Origin: Chryseobacterium sp. JAH
Lineage (GTDB): Bacteria > Bacteroidota > Bacteroidia > Flavobacteriales > Weeksellaceae
DNA length: 64,000 bases
Assembly (NCBI RefSeq): GCF_001507335.1
Contig: NZ_LMAH01000001.1
Span: 1-64,000, forward strand
Reading direction: 5' to 3'
The position numbers were made by a program, and so were the translations under genes. Every line of letters starts with the position of its first letter. The stretch's first letter is position 1. Below, one piece after another: positions 35,741-44,805 of the stretch. The notes under the pieces were generated by a model. It had not been told where the DNA came from and ran no database searches. It was given only the letters and a program-made list of their open reading frames with translations.

Positions 35741-35977
35741 TAATTTTCAGTTTGTTGGTTTCAGCACTTAAGATGTGATATACATCGCCTTGAATCGAAA
35801 TAAATACAGTTTGATTTAATAATAATATCTGGCCATCCCTATTGACTTACCTACTTAATTTAAGTTGACCAGTATCAAATAACAGCGTGATGAGCATCAC
35901 TTTATTCAATCAGAACTTTGTGGAACTTTGAAATAGTAAACAGCAACAAGCCTAATTCAACATTAAAATTAAAAAAT

Positions 35978-36640
35978 ATGAAAACAAATTCAGAATTACA
36001 GAAGGACGTTCAGGATGCCATTAAATGGGAACCACTGCTTAACTCAGCAGAAATTGGAGTCATTGCTAAAGATGGTATAGTATCTTTAACAGGTATTGTC
36101 GACAGCTATGCGAAAAAAATGGAGGCGGAAGAGGCTGCTAAAAGAGTAAGCGGTGTAAAAGCTTTGGTGGAAAACATCGAGGTGAAATTTCCCAATTCTT
36201 TTACAAAAATAGATCCGGAAGTTGCAAAAGAAGTATTGGATGCTTTGAAAGCTGCATGGGACGTACCTGACGATAAGGTTTCGGTAAAGGTAGAAGATGG
36301 ATGGGTTACTTTAGAAGGAGTATTGCCATGGAACCATCAGAAAGAAGCGGCTAAAAGAGTCGTCAAATATCTTAAAGGAGTGAAAGGGGTTTTTAATAAT
36401 ATTAAAATTAAATCCGAGCTTCATGATGTCATAGAACAGAAAGCGGTAAAAGATGCTCTTAAAAGAAGTTCGATTGATGACAAAGATATTGTTGTTGAAG
36501 TTTCAGGAACAACTGTCACTCTAAAAGGACTGGTAAATTCATTTTATGCAAGAGAAGAGGCAGGTCGTATAGCATGGAAAACACCCGGTATTTGGCATGT
36601 TAACAATGAGCTGGAAGTTGATTATGAATATGCTTTTTAG
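35978..36640 (+). CDS. Triple BON-domain protein
   Basis: 220 residues from the ATG at 35978 and without a signal peptide. Three BON domains in a row: about 3-68 (VIAKDGIVSLTGIVDSYAKK), 75-145 (VKVEDGWVTLEGVLPWNHQK) and 150-218 (VEVSGTTVTLKGLVNSFYAR). BON domains bind phospholipid or act in osmotic stress protection (OsmY, Kon). A longer frame to 35918 has no family support. A strong terminator follows. It belongs to the stress island together with universal stress proteins. Confidence 0.87.
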   Translation: MKTNSELQKDVQDAIKWEPLLNSAEIGVIAKDGIVSLTGIVDSYAKKMEAEEAAKRVSGVKALVENIEVKFPNSFTKIDPEVAKEVLDALKAAWDVPDDKVSVKVEDGWVTLEGVLPWNHQKEAAKRVVKYLKGVKGVFNNIKIKSELHDVIEQKAVKDALKRSSIDDKDIVVEVSGTTVTLKGLVNSFYAREEAGRIAWKTPGIWHVNNELEVDYEYAF

Positions 36641-36648
36641 TCCATTTT

Positions 36649-36700
36649 TCTCAAAAAAAAAACTTGAAAGCACTGTTCGTGCTTTTAAGTTTTTTTGAGA
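36649..36700 (+). terminator. Strong terminator of the BON-domain gene
   Basis: Long stem ending in AACTTGAAAGCAC/GTGCTTTTAAGTT (one G-U pair), loop TGTTC, flanked by A- and T-runs, so it works on both strands. Confidence 0.85.
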
Positions 36701-36760
36701 AGAATGGGATGAAAATACTCGATAAAATACACTTACTTAATCTTACCTGAATCAAGAGTA

Positions 36761-37453
36761 ATGAAAACGAGTTATATCAGCAGTAAGGAAATACGAGAAG
36801 GCGAGGAGGTTTGTGGTCATGATATCAGAGCGGGTATTTTTAATTTAATCCAAGAAGGTTTTCCGGGATTTAATCAGGAGCATTTTATATCTCTGAATGA
36901 ACTGAACCAGTATCGACGTTTATATTTAACCTCTTTTATATCACAGGGAAAGGGAGAATTGGAAATTATAGATCTTGATGTCATGGATGCTATAAAAAAT
37001 AATTCTATCCTTTCAGAAAATATACAGGATGAGATAGAGTCTGACGTTAGTATTGGTGAAAAGCTTGCCGACCAAGTGGCCTCTTTTGGAGGAAGCTGGA
37101 CTTTCATTCTCGTTTTCTTCTCTTTTATTGTCGTATGGATATGCGTTAATATCTGGTTTTTATCAATCAGTCCGTTTGATCCTTATCCATTTATTTTATT
37201 GAACTTGATTTTGTCCTGCCTTGCCGCGATTCAGGCGCCCATTATTATGATGAGCCAAAATAGACAGGAACAGAAAGACCGAATCAGAGCTGAACACGAT
37301 TACAAAATCAATCTAAAAGCTGAGCTGGAAATAAAACTGCTGAGCGAGAAAATAGATCATCTGTTGGTTAATCAAAATAAAAAACTACTGGAAATTCAGG
37401 AATTACAGACGGATTATCTGGAAGACCTCATGAATGTTCTTAAAAAGAAATAA
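36761..37453 (+). CDS. DUF1003-family membrane protein
   Basis: 230 residues. The DUF1003 core (about 100-205) starts GEKLADQVASFGGSWTFIL, has two membrane helices separated by NIWFLSISPFDPYPFILLN and ends QAPIIMMSQNRQEQKDRIRA; it is followed by a coiled-coil end. The N-terminal part (1-95) is soluble and contains a CGHD-like EVCGHDIRAG. The function of DUF1003 is unknown. It precedes a universal stress gene by 64 bases on the same strand. Confidence 0.85.
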   Translation: MKTSYISSKEIREGEEVCGHDIRAGIFNLIQEGFPGFNQEHFISLNELNQYRRLYLTSFISQGKGELEIIDLDVMDAIKNNSILSENIQDEIESDVSIGEKLADQVASFGGSWTFILVFFSFIVVWICVNIWFLSISPFDPYPFILLNLILSCLAAIQAPIIMMSQNRQEQKDRIRAEHDYKINLKAELEIKLLSEKIDHLLVNQNKKLLEIQELQTDYLEDLMNVLKKK

Positions 37454-37517
37454 ACACAATCCTATTTAATTCTAAAAAAATAGAATAAATAAAAACTAAC
37501 CTAAACATTAAAAAAAA

Positions 37518-38363
37518 GTGGAAAAAATTCTTGTTACCACAGATTTTTCGGATCATTCAAAATCCGGATTGCGGTTTGCGATTCAGTTAGCAGCCCAAAA
37601 TGACTATCATCTTACTTTTCTCAACATCCATCATCTGCAAACTCCCTCTGCCTGGGATACTGTACGACTGGATGAATATCAGGATGAACAGAAACAGCTT
37701 ATACATGCGAAGCTCATTCATTTTATAGAGAAAATATATGCTACGCTACACAAAGAACCTCAACATATTCAATATGCGGTAGAAATATCTGCTTTACCCG
37801 ATGAAAGTATCAAATATTATGCTGAAGAAAATGAATATGATTATATCTGTATGAGTACCAGAGGTACAGGTGCATTAAAAAAGATTTTAGGAAGTGTGAC
37901 ATCGAACTTGATTAGTCTATCAAAAGTGCCTTTAATTATAGTTCCTCATGATTATAAAGTAAATCAAGTAAAAAGTGTTTTATATGCATCAGATCTTGAT
38001 GATTATGAAAAAGAGATAATTAAAGTCTTGTCATTTGCCAAACCAATCGGAGCATCTATAGAATTATTGAATTTTACGACAGAACCTTTTGATGAAGAGA
38101 ACAGGGAGATTTTGAAGAACAGAATAGAAAAGATCACACAATATCCTGTGAGCGTACACGTCGAAGAAAGGGATGGAGATGATGACTTGCTTAAAGATAT
38201 AGAATCTGTTGTTAAAAAAATACAACCATCAGTATTGGTCATGTTTACAGAGCAGAACAAAAATTGGTTTGAAAAGATATTTTACGCAGGGCATTCTGCT
38301 GAATATTCATTTCATACAAAGGTTCCCTTGTTGATATTCAGGAAACAGGTTGAGGAGATTTGA
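37518..38363 (+). CDS. Universal stress protein, two Usp domains
   Basis: 281 residues from a GTG codon. Two Usp folds: the first (1-147) begins ILVTTDFSDHSKSGLRFA and has the ATP-binding loop STRGTGALKKILGSVTSNLI with GxGx9G(S/T). The second (152-281) lost this loop (FTEQNKNWFEKIFYAGHSAE), so probably only the first binds nucleotide. Such tandem proteins help survival in stress or hypoxia. The GTG is needed to start at the first strand (VEKILVTTDF). Confidence 0.87.
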   Translation: MEKILVTTDFSDHSKSGLRFAIQLAAQNDYHLTFLNIHHLQTPSAWDTVRLDEYQDEQKQLIHAKLIHFIEKIYATLHKEPQHIQYAVEISALPDESIKYYAEENEYDYICMSTRGTGALKKILGSVTSNLISLSKVPLIIVPHDYKVNQVKSVLYASDLDDYEKEIIKVLSFAKPIGASIELLNFTTEPFDEENREILKNRIEKITQYPVSVHVEERDGDDDLLKDIESVVKKIQPSVLVMFTEQNKNWFEKIFYAGHSAEYSFHTKVPLLIFRKQVEEI

Positions 38364-38501
38364 TTTTTTTTTTAGCATAAATACCATGTGAAATTCCTCT
38401 CATAAGATATCACTTGGTGTTTATAAGTTTTAAGATTTGATACGGATATTTTTCGTTCGCTTTGCATATTTGCAAATAATTGTGCTTAGTTTTTTTAAAA
38501 A

Positions 38502-38531
38502 AATTGACTTGTCACTAATGACAAGTCAATT
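38502..38531. terminator. Bidirectional terminator between convergent genes
   Basis: 13-bp stem AATTGACTTGTCA/TGACAAGTCAATT, loop CTAA, with A-rich sequence on one side and AAATTTTT on the other. It lies between the plus-strand Usp gene and the minus-strand DUF3570 gene. Confidence 0.8.
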
Positions 38532-38537
38532 AAATTT

Positions 38538-39707
38538 TTATTTAAACCTTATATTCAGCGAAATAATATCAGACTGCATCCCTACAGATTTTGTATAATG
38601 GCCGTATCTGATTTCAAGCATATTGAGCCTTTCGATACCAAACAAACCATTCTTCGGATTGAATCGGATTCCGGCTCCGTAAAAATGACTGTCAAATTTT
38701 GAAAGGTCATAATTACTGGTGTAAAAATCATCAAAAGCTGTATGCTGCTGATAAGGTGCAAAATATTTCGCAGAAGTCTGTGAGTAATATCTGTAAAAAG
38801 GACTTACCGAAACAAAAGGTGAAATTTTCACAGGGGTTTCCAGACTGAATGTATTTGATTTTAAACCCCAATCATCTGTGTAATATCTGTAATAAGCTCT
38901 CACAATGAACTTATCGCCTAAGAAATAATTCGCTCTTACTCCTAAAGGTATTTTAAAACGTTTATCCGGTAATGCTTCTTGATGAACAGAATTGTCCGTA
39001 AAATAAACCCTGTGAAAAGGTAAACTCAAATATCCGGTCTGCTGTATTCCGTCTGCTAAAAATTCCACCTGAAAATTCTGATTGATGATCTGAGAATAAG
39101 AGAGCGATAATGCAAAAGTATTTCTTGCGCTCGTTCCATTATTATCTGCAGTTCGCAATTCTATGGGAGCTATCATCTTTACCTGATCCAGATAAGCCTG
39201 AAGTTTTGCAGTAAATTCACCCATTTTATTCGGCGTTTTCTTTGCAAAGCCAATGTCGGCACCGTAAGACTGGTAATCATATTCAGAAGAAAATGAAACT
39301 CCAGCCACTAAAGTCGTTCCTTTATTTTCATTTTCTCTACTCCAGTTTAATGTTGGATAAATTCTGTTATCTGAACGGGATGCTGAAGAATTGGCTTTCA
39401 AATCGACCATATCGGAAGATGCGGAAGTATAATGATCGATTCCGACACTGAAATCAAATTTGTTCTTTCTCAATTTTTTATCGTATTTAACCATTGTTAC
39501 GTCGATGGTATTGGAGACGTCGGTTAGTTTCTCATTTCCGATTCCTCCTGTTACCGCTGAATTATTTCCGTCTTGTTTATAATAGCTCGATACAAGATTA
39601 ATCTCATCCAGACTTAGTTTTTTTGAAGGCTCAGTATTGGTATTTTCCTGCGCTTTTGCATTGAAAATTCCGAAAAGAGCAATGATACTTATGATAATTT
39701 TTCTCAT
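38538..39707 (-). CDS. DUF3570-family outer-membrane beta-barrel protein
   Basis: 389 residues: signal peptide (1-19, ending AKAQ) and a barrel with many aromatic-ended strands, closing with IISLNIRFK. Features of DUF3570: DEINLVSSYYKQDGNNSAV close to the start and SASRSDNRIYPTLNWSREN. It is the last gene of a minus-strand operon (thioredoxin, ApbE, DUF4266, DUF3570). This association suggests an outer-membrane part of an envelope redox or secretion system; no biochemical role is known to me. Confidence 0.85.
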   Translation of the reverse strand: MRKIIISIIALFGIFNAKAQENTNTEPSKKLSLDEINLVSSYYKQDGNNSAVTGGIGNEKLTDVSNTIDVTMVKYDKKLRKNKFDFSVGIDHYTSASSDMVDLKANSSASRSDNRIYPTLNWSRENENKGTTLVAGVSFSSEYDYQSYGADIGFAKKTPNKMGEFTAKLQAYLDQVKMIAPIELRTADNNGTSARNTFALSLSYSQIINQNFQVEFLADGIQQTGYLSLPFHRVYFTDNSVHQEALPDKRFKIPLGVRANYFLGDKFIVRAYYRYYTDDWGLKSNTFSLETPVKISPFVSVSPFYRYYSQTSAKYFAPYQQHTAFDDFYTSNYDLSKFDSHFYGAGIRFNPKNGLFGIERLNMLEIRYGHYTKSVGMQSDIISLNIRFK

Positions 39708-39744
39708 TTTAAATCACAATTAAATTTTACAATTACTCTTCTTT

Positions 39745-39972
39745 TTAATTACACCCGCAACCTCCGCCCACTTTTCCGGCATTAGCGCCTGAGGAACCTT
39801 CTCTGTAAGACTGAAAGCTCAACTCGGTTTTTTCTATAGTTCTGTTTCCAAGAACCATTTCAGCATCGTTTAATTTGTTTTTTTCGTATTCTTTTACGGT
39901 TGTACAGGATTGTACAGAAGCGATGGTTACTAAAAAGCAAATTGCTGTTGTTATTTTTATGAAATTTTTCAT
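39745..39972 (-). CDS. DUF4266-family small lipoprotein with Cys-Gly tail
   Basis: 75 residues. Signal peptide with lipobox ASVQSC (Cys23), then TTVKEYEKNKLNDAEMVL and a tail of Gly, Ser and Cys: REGSSGANAGKVGGGCGCN. This matches DUF4266. The CxC tail is probably a metal, thiol or modification site. It lies between apbE and the DUF3570 gene with 43 and 37 bases spacing. SSGAN resembles the ApbE flavin-attachment motif only weakly, because the accepting Thr/Ser at its end is Asn. Confidence 0.8.
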   Translation of the reverse strand: MKNFIKITTAICFLVTIASVQSCTTVKEYEKNKLNDAEMVLGNRTIEKTELSFQSYREGSSGANAGKVGGGCGCN

Positions 39973-40015
39973 TTGAATTAAATTTGTTTTTAAAATTTAA
40001 AATCCAGTTATGGAT

Positions 40016-40945
40016 TCATTTTAAATTAATGTTTTGAGATGAATAAATTTTGTCCTGATCATCGATGATGATGCATTCCAGGTGGTTGATTTGATTCACC
40101 ATATTGAGGGCAGAATCAATTCCCATAATGCTTACGGGAGTTGCCATAGCATCGGCAATTTCAGCGTTTGGACAAAAAATAGTTACACTTTTCACACCCG
40201 AGACTGGCATTCCTGTTTTCGGATTGATGGTATGAGAATATTTTTTACCGTTAATGATCACAAACTTTTCATAATTTCCTGAGGTAGCGATCGCCATATC
40301 GGTGATGTTCATATAGGAGAACGGCTGCTGCGCATTTTCGGGATCGGCAATTCCAACGGTCCAGGGTTTTCCGTCTGCCTGATTTCCCCAGGTCGTCAAA
40401 TCACCGGAAGCATTTACAATTCCTGATACAACACCTCTTTTCTGAAGAAGTCTTTTTGCCATTTCCGCTGCATATCCTTTTCCGATTCCTCCGAAACTGA
40501 TTCTCATTCCTTTTTCTTTCAGAAATACAGTTTGATTATCACGATTCAGGATAATGTTTTGGTAATTGACTAACTTCAAATGATCTTTGATTAATTCTGG
40601 ATAAGGAAGCTGCTTCATCTCCCGGTCGAAATTCCAGAAACTTTTATCGATCCCGCCATACGATATATCAAAATAACCATCGGTAATTTGGCTGATTCTC
40701 AGACTTCTTTCAATCAGTTCAAAAACCTCACTGTCAACTTTTACAGGTTGTATTCCTGCATTTTGATTGATAAGGTTGGTCTGGCTTTCTTCACTGAAGG
40801 TGGTCAGTAGCTTTTCGATTCTCCGTATTTCTTCTATAGCAGCGTCAATGTGTTGTTGTGCTGTCTTTTCATCATCATTAACAACGGTAATTTCAAAAGC
40901 ATTGCCCATTAGTTTCTGAGGTCTTTTGAATTCTCTGAGCATCAT
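40016..40945 (-). CDS. apbE: ApbE-type FAD:protein FMN transferase, without visible signal peptide
   Basis: 309 residues with the ApbE landmarks: DGYFDISYGG (about 100-109), ISFGGIGKGYAAEMAKRLL (about 151-169), NASGDLTTWG, then SGNYEKFVIINGKKYSHTIN (about 231-250) and NPKTGMPVSG. It moves FMN from FAD to Thr/Ser of exported proteins. Family members are normally exported lipoproteins; this one begins MMLREFKRPQKLMGNAFEIT without a signal peptide and 3 bases after the thioredoxin-like gene. Either it acts in the cytoplasm or its leader was lost. It is located in an operon with DUF4266 and DUF3570 proteins. Confidence 0.88.
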   Translation of the reverse strand: MMLREFKRPQKLMGNAFEITVVNDDEKTAQQHIDAAIEEIRRIEKLLTTFSEESQTNLINQNAGIQPVKVDSEVFELIERSLRISQITDGYFDISYGGIDKSFWNFDREMKQLPYPELIKDHLKLVNYQNIILNRDNQTVFLKEKGMRISFGGIGKGYAAEMAKRLLQKRGVVSGIVNASGDLTTWGNQADGKPWTVGIADPENAQQPFSYMNITDMAIATSGNYEKFVIINGKKYSHTINPKTGMPVSGVKSVTIFCPNAEIADAMATPVSIMGIDSALNMVNQINHLECIIIDDQDKIYSSQNINLK

Positions 40946-40948
40946 TGT

Positions 40949-41395
40949 CTACTGCTTTTGATTTTCTTTAATTTCTCTTATTTCCTTACTGAAAGCCAAA
41001 GCATTTTCTGAAGGAAGACCTTCCCAGCTTTTCAGTACTTTTCCTTCAGTGTCTAATAAAAGCGTATATGGAAACAGTCCTTTTTGATTATAATGATCAG
41101 CAAGTGAAGCATTTTCTTTTTTTAATTCGGGAGAAAGCTGATTCTTCTTATTTCTCGGAAAATCTGCGTTGAGGTAGACAATCACATTTTCTGTTTCCAG
41201 TTTCTTAAAATCTTCAGTTTCAATAATATTTTTATGAAGTTTAATGCACGGAATGCACCAGTCTGACCCCGAAAAATTGAGTAAGATAAGCTCCTTTTTA
41301 TCGGCCGCAGTTTTTTTTGCATCCTCAAAACGATTTTGAGCCTTAGCTGAGAAAGAAAGCATAACGATTGTTATACCTAAGAGTAATGTTCTCAT
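40949..41395 (-). CDS. Periplasmic thioredoxin-fold protein
   Basis: 148 residues with signal peptide (1-19, ending AKAQ) and a thioredoxin fold of the DUF255/thioredoxin_7 type: NFSGSDWCIPCIKLHKNII has a CxxC of the form CIPC (Cys47 and Cys50 or so), and the cis-Pro strand is GLFPYTLLLDTEGKVL. It should reduce or shuffle disulfides in the periplasm. It is the first gene of the apbE-DUF4266-DUF3570 operon and may keep the CxC tail of the DUF4266 lipoprotein reduced (inference). Confidence 0.85.
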   Translation of the reverse strand: MRTLLLGITIVMLSFSAKAQNRFEDAKKTAADKKELILLNFSGSDWCIPCIKLHKNIIETEDFKKLETENVIVYLNADFPRNKKNQLSPELKKENASLADHYNQKGLFPYTLLLDTEGKVLKSWEGLPSENALAFSKEIREIKENQKQ

Positions 41396-41514
41396 TATTT
41401 AGAATTTTATAATGATTTTATGTATTGATACGAAATATTTATAAACCTTTTATATAGATCTATAGCGTTGTTTAATTTGGTCAGACTTTTGACCAAATTG
41501 TATTGTAAGTAATG

Positions 41515-41904
41515 TTATGAATATAACAATCTAGGAGGTTCCCAGACAGAATTCAGAAAACCTTTGTAGCAAAAATCTATATCACTGAAAGGAATCTTTT
41601 GGGAATGTACTGCAGGTAGATGTTCGTTTTTAATTTCAAATGTAAATCCTTTTTCCAATGTGAAAAACAGAATCAATGGAGTAGAGTGAACCACAAATGG
41701 TAACTTCTGATCTTTCTTGTAGTCTCGGTCTTTAACGGGATGATCGTAATGTGTTTTCAAAAAAGAAGTGAGAGACATTTCGGGATTTAAAGCTTTATGC
41801 TCACAATAATGTTCTATCAGGTCAGGGATTTTCAACAGCTGATACAGTTCGGTTGTAGAAACCAAATATAAAGTCATCAACAGTATGGAAATCAACTTTT
41901 TCAC
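41515..41904 (-). CDS. Small exported protein of unknown function
   Basis: 129 residues: N-terminal hydrophobic segment (1-20, ISILLMTLYLVSTTELYQLL) acting as signal or anchor, then a polar body with HYCEHKALNPEMSLTSFLKT and HYDHPVKDRDYKKDQ and the ending FLNSVWEPPRLLYS. The WEPP(R) ending and His/Cys content recall small proteins that stand next to metal genes in Bacteroidetes, but no family was recognised with certainty. It lies 119 bases upstream of the thioredoxin-like gene on the same strand, and is perhaps part of that operon. Confidence 0.65.
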   Translation of the reverse strand: MKKLISILLMTLYLVSTTELYQLLKIPDLIEHYCEHKALNPEMSLTSFLKTHYDHPVKDRDYKKDQKLPFVVHSTPLILFFTLEKGFTFEIKNEHLPAVHSQKIPFSDIDFCYKGFLNSVWEPPRLLYS

Positions 41905-42143
41905 TGATCAAAATTAAGAAATGTTTTGGTTAGAATGATTTTAAATTATTTTAAGTTCGATAATTTTTTATTGGTTAAGAAATGAACGTATATTTTAATT
42001 TATAAGTTCTTGTAATCTTTTTTCCCATTCAAAACTCTGAAAAATTTTCGAAAAATATGTGATTTGCATCATTATTAAATTTGATCTTAATCAGACACAG
42101 CAAAAGTACCAAGTTGTAATTTTATACAACCAATTTATACGTT

Positions 42144-44651
42144 ATGTCTTACCATTTCTCCACAGAATTTAAAGGTCTTACAAAGGATGAAGTCCTCATT
42201 TCGAGGCAGAAATATGGATATAACAGGTTTGAAAATGTACATAAGAATACTGGTCTGGATCTGCTGGTGAGTATTTTGAAAGAACCGATGCTAATCATGC
42301 TTATCATTATTTCAATTATATATGTGGTGGTTGGTGATTATGGTGAGGCTGTTTTTATGCTGGTGGCGATCATTGCGGTGACTGCCACATCTTTTTATCA
42401 GGATAATCGGAGTAAAAAAGCTTTAGAAGAACTTGAAAAACTCAACGAACCTTTAAGTAGAGTCATCAGAAACTCGGAGGTAATAAAAATACCTACTCAT
42501 GAGATTGTTGTAGGTGATTTATGTATCACTGACGAGGGGCGTATTATCAACGCAGATGGCAAGATTGTGCACAGTAATGATTTTTCGGTGAATGAATCTT
42601 CGCTTACCGGAGAAAGTTTTTCGGTCTTTAAAGACAGCAGTACAGAAAATAATCTGGTGTACAGTGGAACTGTAACTGTTTCTGGATTAGCTGTTTTTGA
42701 GGTGCAGAAAATAGGCAGATTGACAAAGATCGGACAGATCAGTGAATCAATTCTAACTATTAAAGAGGAAATTTCTCCGCTGCAGATTCAAATAAGGAAA
42801 TTTGTCAAAGGAATGGCCGTTATCGGTTTGATTATTTTTCTAACAGTTTGCATTTTTAGTTATATAACAACAGGAGATTGGGTAAGCAGTCTTCTCACTG
42901 GCCTCACATTAGCAATGTCGGTGTTACCCGAGGAAATTCCTGTGGCATTTACGACATTTATGGCTTTGGGAGCATGGAAGCTGATGCGTCAGGGAATTAT
43001 TATAAAACGCAGCAGCATTGTGGAGACTTTAGGAAGTACCACCGTGATTTGCACTGATAAAACCGGAACCATTACTGAAAATTCAATGCATCTGAAGCAT
43101 CTGTATGTTTTCGGATCTGGAAAAGTTTATGATGAGGCCGATTTTTGTGATGAAGGAGTAAAAGAATTGATTTCTTACGCCATGTGGAGTAGTGAACCGC
43201 TGCCTTTTGATCCTATGGAAATCACACTTCACAAAATCTATGAGCAGACCCAAAAAAATGATCACCGGAAGGATTTTCAAATGTTTCATGAATATCCTCT
43301 TGAAGGCAAGCCGCCGATGATGACCCATCTTTTTGAAAACTTGCATAAAGAAAGAATCATTGCAGCGAAAGGAGCTGCAGAAGCCATTCTGCAGGTTTCT
43401 AGGCTTTCTCAAATCGAAAAAGACAATTTGCGAACTGTTATCCAAAGATTCGGACAGCAGGGATACCGGGTTTTGGGCGTTGCCAAGTCACATTTTGAGG
43501 GAAATAATTTTCCTGTAAGACAACAGAATTTTGTTTTTGATTTTTTAGGTTTGACGGTATTTTATGATCCTCCTAAAAAAGGAATTCGAGAGGTGTTTCA
43601 AAATATCTATAATGCAGGTATTAAAGTTAAAGTAATTACAGGAGACAATGAAGATACCACTCAAGCTATTGCAGTACAGGCTGGGATTGTAAATTCCTCT
43701 CCTGCTGTCAATGGAAATGAAATTATCAATAGTTCCGAAGAAGATTTAATCACTATTTCAGAACGCAGTAATTTATTCACAAGGATGTTTCCTGATGCAA
43801 AATTAACGGTCATTAATGCTTTAAAAAAGAAAGGGGAAGTAGTGGCGATGCTTGGCGATGGTGTGAACGATGGTCCTGCGCTGAAAGCTGCGCATATCGG
43901 CGTAGCCATGGGCAGCAAAGGAACAGAAATTGCCAAATCTGCCGCCGCATTGGTGATCACGAATGATGACTTAGCAAAACTTCTTGTTGGAATTGCTGCA
44001 GGAAGAAGAATTTATGCGAATATTAAAAAGGCAGTTCAGTATATTATTTCTATTCATATTCCTATTATAATGACAGTTTCTTTACCGTTATTTCTAGGCT
44101 GGATATTCCCTCACATATTGACTCCGGTTCATGTTATTTTTCTTGAGCTCGTCATGGGGCCGACCTGTTCTATTGTCTATGAAAATGAGCCGATGGAAAA
44201 AAATACAATGATGCAGCCTCCGAGATCATTGGGAGAAACTTTCTTGAATTTTAGTGAGTTGGGAATCAGTGTTTTGCAGGGATTGGTCATCAGTGCCGGG
44301 ATTCTTTTTGCATATCAGTACACCGTTCATCTTGGTGGGAATGAAGAAAAAACAAGAGCTATGGTATTCAGCACACTTATATTTGCCAATATACTGCTTA
44401 GTTTCGTTAATCGTTCATTTTATTACAGTGTAATTGAAAGTTTAAAAAACCGCAATCCTTTACTTATTGGTATTTCTTCTTTTGCATTAGGGCTGCTTTT
44501 AGTCATACTTTATGTGAAGCCAATCTCGGTATTTTTTAAAGTGGACGCTCTTACTTTATATGAGTTGGGGATTTCAGTTTTTATAGCGACAGTCTCGGTG
44601 TTATGGTTTGAATTTTTTAAATATGTGAAGAGAAGAGCGGATGATATATAG
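42144..44651 (+). CDS. Cation-transporting P-type ATPase
   Basis: 835 residues with all P-type landmarks: TGES (155-158, actuator), PEEIP in helix 4 (about 262-266), phosphorylation site CTDKTGTITEN (Asp305), GDNEDTT and MLGDGVNDGPALKAAHIG. It has no N-terminal CxxC metal domain and no CPC motif, so it is a P2-like cation pump (Ca, Na or similar) and not a heavy-metal P1B pump. The nucleotide-binding domain is shorter than in SERCA. It stands alone, followed by a universal stress gene 154 bases downstream. Confidence 0.9.
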   Translation: MSYHFSTEFKGLTKDEVLISRQKYGYNRFENVHKNTGLDLLVSILKEPMLIMLIIISIIYVVVGDYGEAVFMLVAIIAVTATSFYQDNRSKKALEELEKLNEPLSRVIRNSEVIKIPTHEIVVGDLCITDEGRIINADGKIVHSNDFSVNESSLTGESFSVFKDSSTENNLVYSGTVTVSGLAVFEVQKIGRLTKIGQISESILTIKEEISPLQIQIRKFVKGMAVIGLIIFLTVCIFSYITTGDWVSSLLTGLTLAMSVLPEEIPVAFTTFMALGAWKLMRQGIIIKRSSIVETLGSTTVICTDKTGTITENSMHLKHLYVFGSGKVYDEADFCDEGVKELISYAMWSSEPLPFDPMEITLHKIYEQTQKNDHRKDFQMFHEYPLEGKPPMMTHLFENLHKERIIAAKGAAEAILQVSRLSQIEKDNLRTVIQRFGQQGYRVLGVAKSHFEGNNFPVRQQNFVFDFLGLTVFYDPPKKGIREVFQNIYNAGIKVKVITGDNEDTTQAIAVQAGIVNSSPAVNGNEIINSSEEDLITISERSNLFTRMFPDAKLTVINALKKKGEVVAMLGDGVNDGPALKAAHIGVAMGSKGTEIAKSAAALVITNDDLAKLLVGIAAGRRIYANIKKAVQYIISIHIPIIMTVSLPLFLGWIFPHILTPVHVIFLELVMGPTCSIVYENEPMEKNTMMQPPRSLGETFLNFSELGISVLQGLVISAGILFAYQYTVHLGGNEEKTRAMVFSTLIFANILLSFVNRSFYYSVIESLKNRNPLLIGISSFALGLLLVILYVKPISVFFKVDALTLYELGISVFIATVSVLWFEFFKYVKRRADDI

Positions 44652-44805
44652 ATTGAGCCACCTAAGATCTTATGGAAGCCAATACATCCATTAGTGTTTC
44701 AAAAACTTAGTGATTTATTTAAAAGCGAAAGATTAAAAAAGAAAAACATCAATCCATGATATGTACTTCTGTAAATCCATGTAATTAAAAACAAATAATC
44801 CTGAT

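Noticed and set aside
39745..39972. DUF4266 lipoprotein as a direct ApbE flavinylation target
   Set aside because: The nearest match (SSGAN) ends in Asn where the accepting Thr or Ser is needed, so the claim is kept as an open question only.
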